Shown here piece by piece: positions 20,864 through 27,564 of a stretch of DNA of 27,564 nucleotides. A program made the position numbers and the translations under genes. The stretch is from Lachnospiraceae bacterium (GTDB lineage Bacteria; Bacillota; Clostridia; Lachnospirales; Lachnospiraceae), in assembly GCA_021205045.1 (NCBI GenBank), contig JAJPYH010000187.1, forward strand, positions 1-27,564, written 5' to 3'. The stretch's first letter is position 1. Each line of letters begins with the position of its first letter. The notes under the pieces were generated by a model. That model searched no databases and was not told where the DNA came from. It saw nothing but the letters and a program-made list of their open reading frames with translations.

Positions 20864-22492
20864 ATGGGGTATTATTTGAACAGCAAAAGTCCGGCAGCGG
20901 CATATAAAAAGAGTGTGGAGGCTGCTTATTTTGTGGATAAAACAGCTCTGATTGGCGAACTGTTTTCTGTGATAGGAACAGATGACGGAAATATTTGTCT
21001 TACGAGACCGCGCAGATTTGGAAAAACCGTGGTAGCCAATATGATTGCTGCATTCTTTGGAAAAGGATGCGATACCAGCGATATCTTCAATCAGCTTGCA
21101 GTTGCTCAGAATCCTGATTATCATAAGTACTTGAATCAGAGCAGTCTGATTTATATTAATTTCAGCAAAATGCCGGAGAACTGCAAAAGTTATGAGCAGT
21201 ATATTACCCGTGTTTCAGACAGAATGAAGAGGGAGCTGCTTGCCGCATACCCGGAAATTCTGTGCGATATCAATGATCCGATATGGGACATCTTTTCAGA
21301 TATTTTTGATGTATACAGAGAGCAGTTTGTATTTGTCATAGATGAATGGGACTGTATTTTCCATAAAGAATTTATCACTGAAAATGACAGAAAAGCCTTT
21401 ATCGAGTTCCTGGCAAACCTTTTGAAGGATCAGCCGTACACGAAGCTTACTTACATGACTGGGGTTCTTCCGATTGCCAAATATTCCAGCGGCTCGACAA
21501 TTAACAATTTTAAAGAATATGATATGGCAACCAAGAAGAAATATGGTGAATATTTCGGGTTCACGGAATCTGAAGTGGAAATGCTTTACCAGAGGTATCT
21601 GGAAAAAGAAAATAACCCTGAAGTTTCATTGCAGGAATTGAAACTCTGGTATGATGGCTACCAGATCGCGTCAGGAGAACGACTGTATAATCCCCGCTCC
21701 GTTGTGTATGCTCTGTCAAATAATCAGATTGCGGATTACTGGACGGCGTCCGGTTCCTATATGGAAATATCAGATTATATTGTTGACAACGTTGAAGGGG
21801 TGAAGGAAGCGGTTGTAAGTATGGTAGAGGGAGCTTCCATTCCGATGGTCATGAAAGCGCAGGCTGCTACGGCGCAAAAATGGGACACGCTGGATGAAAT
21901 TTTATCCGCCATGGTTGTGTATGGCTTCCTGACATATGATGAGAATACGGAGACGGTTCGTATTCCAAACAGAGAATTGATGGACGAATTCAGTAGTACG
22001 GTCAGAAGGGAGGCATCTCTTCGCTATATGGATTCTCTGGCCAGAGAATCTAAAAGGATCCTGAAAGCAACATTAGAAGGTGATTCCCGGAAGGTTGAAG
22101 AAATTATGGAGCTTGTCCATAACACGGAAGCCCCTATTTTAAATTATAATAATGAGAATGAACTGGCTGCTATTGTCAATCTTGCTTATCTTGGAGCGAG
22201 AGACTTTTATGAAGTAGAACGGGAGTCAAAGGCCGGTAAGGGATATGCGGATTTGCTCTTTATGCCCAGGGACATTGAAAGGGATGGCTTTATTGTCGAA
22301 TTGAAGGTGAATCACAGTGCAGAGGAGGCGATACAGCAGATCAAGGATAACTCTTACGCGTTGAAGTTCAAAGATTTTGCAGGGAAAAAGAAATGCAGGC
22401 GCATTCTTGCAGTTGGGATTAACTATCTTTCAGAAAGCGCAAAACCTGAAAATCGGAAAAGTCATCAGTGCATCATTGAGGTGTTGGAATAG
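20864..22492 (+). CDS. AAA-ATPase_like / PD-(D/E)XK nuclease-superfamily protein
   Basis: A 542-residue two-domain protein. The N-terminal AAA-ATPase_like domain (PF09820 type, about residues 5-285) has the typical YFVDKTALIGELF start, a modified P-loop TRPRRFGKT (47-55) and Walker B FVFVIDEWD (155-163). The C-terminal part ends in a PDDEXK_9-type domain: GYADLLFMP then FIVELKV (about 463-487) supplies the Asp and Glu-x-Lys of the nuclease core. These proteins occur in many copies in gut Clostridia and Bacteroides; their role is unknown, with defence or mobile-element functions suspected. AGGAGG is 11 nt before the ATG. It stands alone with its own promoter; upstream is decayed DNA. Confidence 0.92.
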   Translation: MGYYLNSKSPAAAYKKSVEAAYFVDKTALIGELFSVIGTDDGNICLTRPRRFGKTVVANMIAAFFGKGCDTSDIFNQLAVAQNPDYHKYLNQSSLIYINFSKMPENCKSYEQYITRVSDRMKRELLAAYPEILCDINDPIWDIFSDIFDVYREQFVFVIDEWDCIFHKEFITENDRKAFIEFLANLLKDQPYTKLTYMTGVLPIAKYSSGSTINNFKEYDMATKKKYGEYFGFTESEVEMLYQRYLEKENNPEVSLQELKLWYDGYQIASGERLYNPRSVVYALSNNQIADYWTASGSYMEISDYIVDNVEGVKEAVVSMVEGASIPMVMKAQAATAQKWDTLDEILSAMVVYGFLTYDENTETVRIPNRELMDEFSSTVRREASLRYMDSLARESKRILKATLEGDSRKVEEIMELVHNTEAPILNYNNENELAAIVNLAYLGARDFYEVERESKAGKGYADLLFMPRDIERDGFIVELKVNHSAEEAIQQIKDNSYALKFKDFAGKKKCRRILAVGINYLSESAKPENRKSHQCIIEVLE

Positions 22493-22513
22493 GCCAAAAG
22501 AATTTCTGCCTGT

Positions 22514-22603
22514 TTATTTTTTCTTTGTCATGATGTAAGAGGCTGCCGCCTCACGAATTTTTTTCGTTAAAACGTCAGCCCCTTCGTGCAAGAGTCCGTT
22601 CAT
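22514..22603 (-). CDS. possible small coupled protein, 29 aa
   Basis: An ATG overlaps the TGA of the acyltransferase gene by 4 bp (ATGA) and opens 29 codons. The product (LLHEGADVLTKKIREAAASY in the middle, ending TKKK) looks like one amphipathic helix with a basic end. It has no ribosome binding site of its own, so translation would be coupled to the upstream gene. It may instead be a frame-shifted tail of that gene. No family recognised. Confidence 0.35.
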   Translation of the reverse strand: MNGLLHEGADVLTKKIREAAASYIMTKKK

Positions 22604-24414
22604 AATCGGAATTTTTTGTGAATCTCCCGGAAAATATCGCGGCTGCAGAAAATAAACAGGCCGATCAGAACCAGAAAACTCACGCTGGCGCATAAAATGG
22701 AAGGGTAGGGGAGTTTTGTCACATCCACCAGCATCAGCAGTAACGGAATGAGTCCGAATACACGGGCCTGTGCCAGGTAGAAGAGATACTCCTGCTTCTC
22801 CAGATGCTGCGCATGAATAATGATCGGCATGGAGACCAGAACCGCCAGGGCAGTTAAGGGCAGTACAAAATCGATCGACCATCCTTTCCATCCTGTGAAA
22901 TAATCCCACAGGGTGCTGATCAGCGACAGAAATACCAACAGCCACATTTCATTTTTCAGAGGATTGCGGCGTTTCCTGTAAGCTACTGCCGTGAGCAGCC
23001 AGCCCGAAAAAATACCTGCCGCGGAATAAATGCTCCATCCGGGAGAGCCATTCAGCATCAGATCTATGGCGGCGCAGATGACCATCGCGGCAATGCTTAA
23101 AAAGGTAAAGACCTGAAACAGCGTTTTCCCGGTTTCAGATCTTTCCGTTTTATAGCCGGGGAAATTCTTTTCCAATTCCCGGCAGGAGAGATTCTGATCC
23201 CGCAAAAGTCTCATAAAATTCCTCTGTATATTTTCTGAGGGGAGCTTTGAGGTAAATCCCAGCATCAGGTCATCTTTGTATGCGCAGGAGCACAGCTGCA
23301 GATTGTCGGTACTGGCAAAAAGGTGGAAACTGTCAATATAATCTTCATACTCCCCGGGCAGTTTTATTACACCCATATTAGAATAGACTGCGGTGACATT
23401 TCTCGCTCCCAGGGTGGTGCCGGCCATCAGGAAAAACTGCTTGATTTCCAACGGGACTGCCCGCAGGATCGGATTCTTTTCCAGCCGGACCATTGCATTC
23501 ATGCGGGCGGCTACCTGCTCCTTTTCCAGATTCCGGTTAAACTTTTCTTTCACATGATACAGTACATCTGTAAATACCGTATCTTCCTTAAATACATATC
23601 CAACTTCTATCCAGCCCCAGAAATTGGTCATGGACCGGGAGGGAAAATAATTTCTCAGATTCACAGGAATCATCAGTGTGACAGGTTTATGCAGTCTGGT
23701 AGTGGGAATCTCCTCATGAATAGCCCACAGAAGCATACTGGCAGTCAGAACCGTGACAGAGACGTTCAGTTCCCTGGATTTTGCCAGAATTTCTTTCACC
23801 GGCACCACTACTTCTGTGATGCGCATCTCATCCGCCGCCAGATGCTCTCCTTTCAGCTGTACAGCAATGCGCCCCTTTTCACGGTCTTTACTCTGTTTTG
23901 AGCTGTAATATTGGGAAAAGCTGTCCTCCTCCTGATCCTTTGAGGTGGTATCCGCTCCCGATTCCGGCTCCGGAAAATTCTGCTCAGGGTGGGCCAGTGT
24001 CAGGTAGTTTCTCACCAGCTCCAGGAGAAAATGCATGGCGCCGGTGCCGTCAGTCAGTGCGTGAAATACCTCGAAATTGATCCGGTTTTCATGCCAGGTC
24101 ACTTCAAAAAGCAGGGATTTCTGATCCGGAATGTAGAGCTTGCTGCAGGGCGGCTTTTTCTCCCGGGTCACTTCTGCGCGTATATTTCGTCTCTCCAGGT
24201 AAAACCAGAACAGTCCTTTGCGAAGGACTGCCTGAAACAGAGGATATTTCTCCACAGTCTTATCCAGCGCCTTCTGCAGCAGTTCCTCGTTTACAGGTTC
24301 TTTCAGTTCGCAGGAAAAGCGGAAGACTCGGGTGTCTTTTTTTCCGGTTGCCGCGGGGAACGCAATCGCCGCATTATCCAGTTTTCTCCATTGTGATTCT
24401 TCAAATCCCGGCAT
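22600..24414 (-). CDS. condensation-domain-like acyltransferase fused to a 6-TM domain
   Basis: A 604-residue fusion. Residues 1-425 resemble the CAT/condensation superfamily that includes alcohol acetyltransferases and wax-ester synthases. The active-site motif H-x-x-x-D-G is FHALTDG with His118 and Asp122; the first His of the usual HH pair is Phe. A later landmark is TLMIPVNLRNYFPSRSM, with N-x-R. Residues 430-604 contain about six TM helices, probably the DUF6320 type. The predicted role is transfer of an acyl group to an alcohol or lipid at the membrane. GGAG lies 8 nt before the ATG. It follows the esterase gene by 81 bp on the same strand, and the two are likely an operon with opposing or coupled acyl chemistry. 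Substrates unknown. Confidence 0.82.
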   Translation of the reverse strand: MPGFEESQWRKLDNAAIAFPAATGKKDTRVFRFSCELKEPVNEELLQKALDKTVEKYPLFQAVLRKGLFWFYLERRNIRAEVTREKKPPCSKLYIPDQKSLLFEVTWHENRINFEVFHALTDGTGAMHFLLELVRNYLTLAHPEQNFPEPESGADTTSKDQEEDSFSQYYSSKQSKDREKGRIAVQLKGEHLAADEMRITEVVVPVKEILAKSRELNVSVTVLTASMLLWAIHEEIPTTRLHKPVTLMIPVNLRNYFPSRSMTNFWGWIEVGYVFKEDTVFTDVLYHVKEKFNRNLEKEQVAARMNAMVRLEKNPILRAVPLEIKQFFLMAGTTLGARNVTAVYSNMGVIKLPGEYEDYIDSFHLFASTDNLQLCSCAYKDDLMLGFTSKLPSENIQRNFMRLLRDQNLSCRELEKNFPGYKTERSETGKTLFQVFTFLSIAAMVICAAIDLMLNGSPGWSIYSAAGIFSGWLLTAVAYRKRRNPLKNEMWLLVFLSLISTLWDYFTGWKGWSIDFVLPLTALAVLVSMPIIIHAQHLEKQEYLFYLAQARVFGLIPLLLMLVDVTKLPYPSILCASVSFLVLIGLFIFCSRDIFREIHKKFRL

Positions 24415-24495
24415 ATTCAGATCTCCATAAAGGGGAAATCGAAGAGAGCCTGATATGGATTCTCCTCTTATTCCCGGTAAAGATAAAGCCCACAG

Positions 24496-25437
24496 TTATC
24501 TGGTCAGAAAATGATTGATGTATTCGAAGCTTTCCTGTACATGCAGGAACTTAATTCCCAGGGCAAAATACCCATGGAGAGCGTCCGGAATCCGATGGAT
24601 TTCCACAGGGTTTCCGGCAGCTTTCAGTTTTTCCCCGTATGCCTCCCCTTCATCCCGAAGAGGGTCATACTGAGCGGTGAGGATCAGCGTGCGCGGCAGA
24701 TTCTGGAAATTGTCGGCAAGAATCGGCGCAAAATAAGGATTCAGCCGATCTGAAGGTGAGCTCTGATAAAGGTTCAGATAATCCTCCAGCTTTTTGGTGG
24801 TCAGCAGATATCCCTCCCCATTCTCCCGGACGGAGGGATATTCGGATTCCTTCGTGTAGCAGTTACTTACTGCGGGATAGATTAAAATCTGTTGATGTAC
24901 CTGAAATTCTCCGGTATCCCGCGCCATCATGGATACGGCTGCCGCGAGATTTCCTCCCGCGCTGTCTCCGATGACAGTGATTTTCTCCGGATCCAGTTCC
25001 GGGAAGATTTCTCCTCCGGACAATGCTTTTGCTGCTGCATAGCAATCATGTAATCCTACAGGGAAGTGATACTCCGGTGCCAGGCGATATTCCACGGAAA
25101 TGACCAGGCAGCCTGTGGACTGAGCCATTCTGGCACAGACTCTGTCGTAATTCTCCACGCTTTCCGTCACCCAGCCGCCGCCATGGAAAAAGAGCAGCAC
25201 GCTTTCCGCTTCTGCCTCTGTCCCTGCTACGGTTACTGTGTCCATAGCCTCCTGCGAGGGAAAGTACAGACGAATCGGAACCTTGTATTCTTCATTGTAA
25301 ATTTCTGCGTCAAGCTTTCTGCAGAAAATCCTTATGGGATCCAGTTTTTTTATGTCAGCCAGCCGTCTGGATGCTTCCACCTCCACACCGCCGTAAGAGA
25401 GTGCGTGGAGAATTGTTTTTACAGGTTTTGACAGCAA
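24496..25437 (-). CDS. alpha/beta hydrolase, hormone-sensitive-lipase family esterase
   Basis: A 313-residue esterase of the HSL group (bacterial family IV). The oxyanion motif HGGGW is at residues 85-89, the nucleophile Ser159 is in GDSAGG, the acid Asp258 is in AQYDPLRDEG and the base His288 is in DALHGY. All catalytic parts are present and length is typical. No signal peptide, so it is cytoplasmic. The start is a TTG with GAGGA 7 nt upstream; the next ATG would remove conserved N-terminal residues. It is the first gene of the operon with the acyltransferase/6-TM gene, driven by a promoter at 25585-25613. Such enzymes cleave short acyl esters; the natural substrate is unknown. Confidence 0.92.
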   Translation of the reverse strand: MLSKPVKTILHALSYGGVEVEASRRLADIKKLDPIRIFCRKLDAEIYNEEYKVPIRLYFPSQEAMDTVTVAGTEAEAESVLLFFHGGGWVTESVENYDRVCARMAQSTGCLVISVEYRLAPEYHFPVGLHDCYAAAKALSGGEIFPELDPEKITVIGDSAGGNLAAAVSMMARDTGEFQVHQQILIYPAVSNCYTKESEYPSVRENGEGYLLTTKKLEDYLNLYQSSPSDRLNPYFAPILADNFQNLPRTLILTAQYDPLRDEGEAYGEKLKAAGNPVEIHRIPDALHGYFALGIKFLHVQESFEYINHFLTR

Positions 25438-25584
25438 TCGTTTATCCTCGCTTTCTGCTTTCTGTTTTTGTCAGCGGTTTTGTTTCTTTCGATAAGTCTG
25501 TTTAGGAAAGATGCTGTTCAGCGTCAGTTGTTGATTTTTGTTTCATTTGAAAGCCATAACGGATATCTTATTCTTGATGCACCC

Positions 25585-25613
25585 ATTATAGCACGTTTGG
25601 AAGATGATGAAAA
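25585..25613 (-). promoter_or_regulatory. promoter of the esterase/acyltransferase operon
   Basis: On the minus strand TTTTCA (25613-25608) and a perfect TATAAT (25590-25585) are 17 bp apart, with TGC directly before the -10 (extended -10). The leader is about 140 nt. Confidence 0.7.
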
Positions 25614-25745
25614 GCGCAAGACTGTTTTGACATTTTACTGCTCTCTCCAACGGCAAGGTGACAGCGATGATTTCTTTTGCAAGGACGTTGGCTTTTACTG
25701 TTGCTCACCCAAATTGATTTTGTTTGTAATTGCTCAGGTTTTGCA

Positions 25746-25774
25746 TTGGTTCCTTTTCTTGTATCTGTTACAAT
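25746..25774 (+). promoter_or_regulatory. rightward promoter without a clear gene
   Basis: TTGGTT (25746-25751) and TACAAT (25769-25774) are 17 bp apart, with TGT before the -10 (extended -10). The predicted start, about 25781, falls in the palindrome listed next. Confidence 0.65.
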
Positions 25775-25776
25775 GC

Positions 25777-25792
25777 TAGTTAGATATAACTA
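25777..25792. promoter_or_regulatory. MarR-like palindromic operator
   Basis: TAGTTA-GATA-TAACTA is a perfect inverted repeat with 6-bp arms lying on the predicted transcription start. Size, AT-richness and sequence resemble MarR/OhrR-family operators, but no MarR gene is present in the window. Confidence 0.6.
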
Positions 25793-25820
25793 ACGAAATA
25801 TGGAGGGGAGGGCAAGACAG

Positions 25821-25901
25821 ATGAGTGTTTCTATCTATTTGGATTTGCGGTTTGTATCACATTTTAAAGTTGTTTTCCCTGAAAATCAACAACTTATATA
25901 A
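25821..25901 (+). CDS. very short open frame behind a good promoter, 26 aa
   Basis: ATG at 25821 follows GGAGGGGAGG at 25802-25811 and opens 26 codons to a TAA. The product has no known motif. It may be a small peptide, a leader, or the truncated start of a lost gene, since the promoter and ribosome binding site are good and the next DNA to the right is an aldo/keto reductase remnant on the opposite strand. Confidence 0.25.
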   Translation: MSVSIYLDLRFVSHFKVVFPENQQLI

Positions 25902-25948
25902 GAGTGGCGAAAATACTTACAGAAGGGAGGATTTTTTGCGGATGCTTT

Positions 25949-26212
25949 TTATTTTGCAAATGACATGAACCACTCTACGGTTTCCGGATCATAATGGGAG
26001 AAGAACAGGCTCTCTGCGGTGTCGAGGGCTTCCAGCATTGCCATATCTTCTGCATCCGGCTCGAAGTCAAATACATTGAAATTCTCAATTATACGCTCTT
26101 TGTGAGCGGACTTCGGGATGACCACCACACCGCTCTGGAGCAGGAATCGGAGGGCCGTCTGCTGTAAAGAATATTTATCGCAAATTGCTTTCGTAAGAGT
26201 GAGGCAACGTTC
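25949..26212 (-). pseudogene. 3' remnant of an aldo/keto reductase gene
   Basis: The minus strand encodes about 80-88 residues that match the C-terminal end of aldo/keto reductases: ICDKYSLQQTALRFLLQ, GVVVIPKSAHKERIIENF with the NADPH-binding Lys-Ser and Arg, then SLFFSHYDPETVEWF and a normal stop. The family has about 280 residues; the first two thirds, including the catalytic Asp-Tyr-Lys-His, are missing. Upstream of about 26212 the frame stays open but no longer looks like the family. The break lies just before the start of the substrate-binding protein gene on the other strand, so this is a deletion or rearrangement scar. Confidence 0.82.
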
Positions 26213-26275
26213 GGGAAGGAACCAGACACCGCCCATCCGCATAAGATAGACCAAAAGAATTTTTGGAACATTATT

Positions 26276-27301
26276 ATGATATCTTTGAAAAAAACGGCGG
26301 TCTGTGCTCTGGCGGCGCTTTTGTGCGCGGCGGCGCTTACAGGCTGCGCGGACGCGGGAAAGGGCAGCGGTAATTCCGGTTCTTCGAAGGCGCTGGAGAA
26401 GGTGACCCTCAATGAGGTGGCTCATTCCATTTTTTACGCGCCCATGTATGTGGCTATTGAGGAGGGCTATTTTGAGGAGGAGGGCATCGAGCTGGAGCTG
26501 GTCACCGGCTTTGGCGCAGATAAGACCATGACGGCGGTGCTCACCGGGGAGGCGGACATCGGCTTCATGGGCAGCGAGAGCAGCATCTACACCTACGTGC
26601 AGGGCATCGACGATCCGGTGGTCAACTTCGCTCAGCTGACCCAGCGGGCGGGGAATTTTGTAGTGGCTAGGGAGCCCATCGAGGACTTTGACTGGAGCAT
26701 GCTCATCGGGGCGGAGGTGCTTGGCGGCCGGGCAGGCGGCATGCCGGAGATGGTATTTGAGTATGTATTGAAAAAGAACGGCATCGTCCCGGAGGAGGTC
26801 AATATAGACAAAAGTATTGATTTCGGCTCCACTGCGGCGGCTTTCTCCGGCGGAAAAGGAGAGTACAGCGTTGAATTTGAGCCTTATGCCACCTCTCTGG
26901 AGGTGAAGGGGGACGGCTATATTGTGGCCTCGGTGGGAGAAGCTTCCGGGTATGTGCCTTACACGGCCTTTTCCGCCACAGCCTCCTATCTGGAGGAGCA
27001 CGGGGATACGGTACAGGGTTTTGTGAACGCTCTGCAGAAGGGGCTGGACTATGTGAACAGCCATACGGCGGAGGAGATCGCAGCGGTGATCGGACCCCAG
27101 TTTGAGGAGACGGAGGAAGAAAGTCTGGTCATGATTGTGGAGCGCTACGCGGCCCAGGATACCTGGCCGGAGACGCTGGTTTTCTCCCAGGACAGTTTCG
27201 AGCTGCTGGAGCAGATTTTGATGGAGGCCGGGGAGCTGGAGGAGATGGTCAGCTACGAGGAGCTGGTGAATACGGGCTTTGCGGAGACTGCGGCGGAGTA
27301 A
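26276..27301 (+). CDS. ABC transporter substrate-binding lipoprotein, NMT1/SsuA-like
   Basis: A 341-residue lipoprotein. A basic start, a hydrophobic stretch and the lipobox LTGC (Cys24) indicate lipid anchoring to the outer face of the membrane. The mature part has the NMT1/THI5/SsuA pattern: SIFYAPMYVAIEEGYFEEEG, then GFGADKTMTAVLTGEADIGF. This family delivers sulfonates, nitrate, taurine or thiamine precursors to an ABC importer; the ligand is not predictable. The ribosome binding site is weak (GGA 9 nt upstream of the ATG), and a TTG at 26285 is an alternative start. Upstream is the aldo/keto reductase scar and no promoter is visible. Downstream is a terminator-like hairpin and no permease or ATPase gene, so it may be an orphan or have lost its operon. 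Confidence 0.9.
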   Translation: MISLKKTAVCALAALLCAAALTGCADAGKGSGNSGSSKALEKVTLNEVAHSIFYAPMYVAIEEGYFEEEGIELELVTGFGADKTMTAVLTGEADIGFMGSESSIYTYVQGIDDPVVNFAQLTQRAGNFVVAREPIEDFDWSMLIGAEVLGGRAGGMPEMVFEYVLKKNGIVPEEVNIDKSIDFGSTAAAFSGGKGEYSVEFEPYATSLEVKGDGYIVASVGEASGYVPYTAFSATASYLEEHGDTVQGFVNALQKGLDYVNSHTAEEIAAVIGPQFEETEEESLVMIVERYAAQDTWPETLVFSQDSFELLEQILMEAGELEEMVSYEELVNTGFAETAAE

Positions 27302-27362
27302 AAGCAAGATGATTGATCGGCAGAAAGAATTCGTCGGTCAATAGAAAGACAATGCAAAAAAG

Positions 27363-27412
27363 AGAGCCGGTCGGTATGAGGGACAGCTTCCTGCCTGACA
27401 GCCGGCTCTTTT
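27363..27412 (+). terminator. terminator after the substrate-binding protein gene
   Basis: AGAGCCGG (27363-27370) pairs perfectly with CCGGCTCT (27402-27409), flanked by an A-run on the left and TTT on the right; the loop is 31 nt and may fold further. Because A and T runs lie on both sides it could work in both directions. Confidence 0.65.
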
Positions 27413-27505
27413 GAATCAGGCTCATCCGGACATCTGGACAATACTGTTGATTACGTGAAAAATAAACTGGAAAAACTGCCGGAGCCTTTTCCTGAAAATG
27501 TGTGA

Positions 27506-27564
27506 ATCATTCCGAACTGCGCCGGAAAAAGCGGGGATCATTTGAAACTGCACCTGAAAAATGC
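27506..27564. mobile_element. possible insertion-sequence end with imperfect direct repeats
   Basis: Two copies of a roughly 28-bp repeat start at 27506 and 27537 (31 bp apart): both begin ATCATT, share ACTGC and end in GAAAAA-GC or GAAAAATGC. The array runs off the window edge. A 41-codon open frame (27380-27505) without a start ends exactly where the repeats begin, as if it were a gene tail. Repeated subterminal sites of this kind are typical of IS21-type element ends, but no transposase is visible. Confidence 0.35.

Larger units (their letters stand above)
25438..25948. other. 511-bp gene-poor region
   Basis: It contains the leader and promoter of the leftward esterase operon, a rightward promoter with a palindromic operator, and one very short open frame, all listed separately. 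A plus-strand frame at 25468-25779 crosses the minus-strand promoter, has no family features and no ribosome binding site, and is not counted. Confidence 0.6.

Noticed and set aside
25949..27307. 452-codon minus-strand frame as one protein
   Set aside because: Only its last 80-88 codons resemble a protein family (aldo/keto reductase); the rest is antisense to the substrate-binding protein gene.

Overview
The window looks like a chromosomal accessory region of a gut-type Clostridia bacterium, most likely Lachnospiraceae. The reasons are moderate GC, strong AGGAGG-type ribosome binding sites, frequent TTG/GTG starts, extended -10 promoters, and gene families typical of that group: VTC plus DUF4956 plus a Cthe_2159-type surface protein, AAA-ATPase_like/PD-(D/E)XK proteins, DegV, GH31, and a condensation-like acyltransferase with a 6-TM tail. 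The species cannot be named from the sequence. No tRNA, rRNA or CRISPR array was found.

Layout. 1-130: three copies of a 36-bp tandem repeat, possibly the end of an insertion sequence, then a strong hairpin. 209-1297 (-): a 2-keto-3-deoxygluconate kinase gene broken by one in-frame TAG. 1576-3805 (+): a shikimate-kinase-like P-loop kinase, a possible small basic ORF and a polytopic GT39-like glycosyltransferase. 3893-4792 (-): a cation diffusion facilitator. 5284-8878 (+): VTC-domain polyphosphate polymerase, DUF4956 membrane protein and a large secreted beta-helix protein. 8886-10577 (+): hipBA toxin-antitoxin module with a perfect consensus promoter and four evenly spaced palindromic operators in its leader. 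10701-11916 (-): TetR regulator and rhomboid protease, divergent from 12061-16957 (+): two ABC ATPases, an ABC-2 permease, a membrane-anchored alpha/beta hydrolase and an MprF-like aminoacyl-lipid synthase domain. 17270-18289 (+): DegV lipid-binding protein and a small ORF. 18342-20297 (-): GH31 glycosidase, with an epimerase remnant upstream. 20864-22492 (+): AAA-ATPase/nuclease-fold protein. 22514-25437 (-): esterase, acyltransferase/6-TM protein and a coupled small ORF. 25438-25948: gene-poor, with two promoters and a MarR-like palindrome. 25949-26212 (-): aldo/keto reductase 3' remnant. 26276-27301 (+): NMT1/SsuA-like substrate-binding lipoprotein. 27413-27564: repeats that may be another insertion-sequence end.

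How the parts fit. The TetR operator lies on the start site of the ABC operon, so TetR probably represses an exporter/lipid-modification operon; the rhomboid is co-transcribed with TetR. The hipBA operators lie downstream of a very strong promoter, which suggests repression by roadblock. Four sites show decay (kdgK stop, epimerase remnant, aldo/keto reductase remnant, promoter-operator without a convincing gene), and repeats lie at both edges. This points to a rearranged accessory segment. The best candidates for something new are the hipBA operator array, the TetR-controlled exporter/hydrolase/lipid-synthase operon, and the acyltransferase-esterase pair. None is proven by sequence alone.
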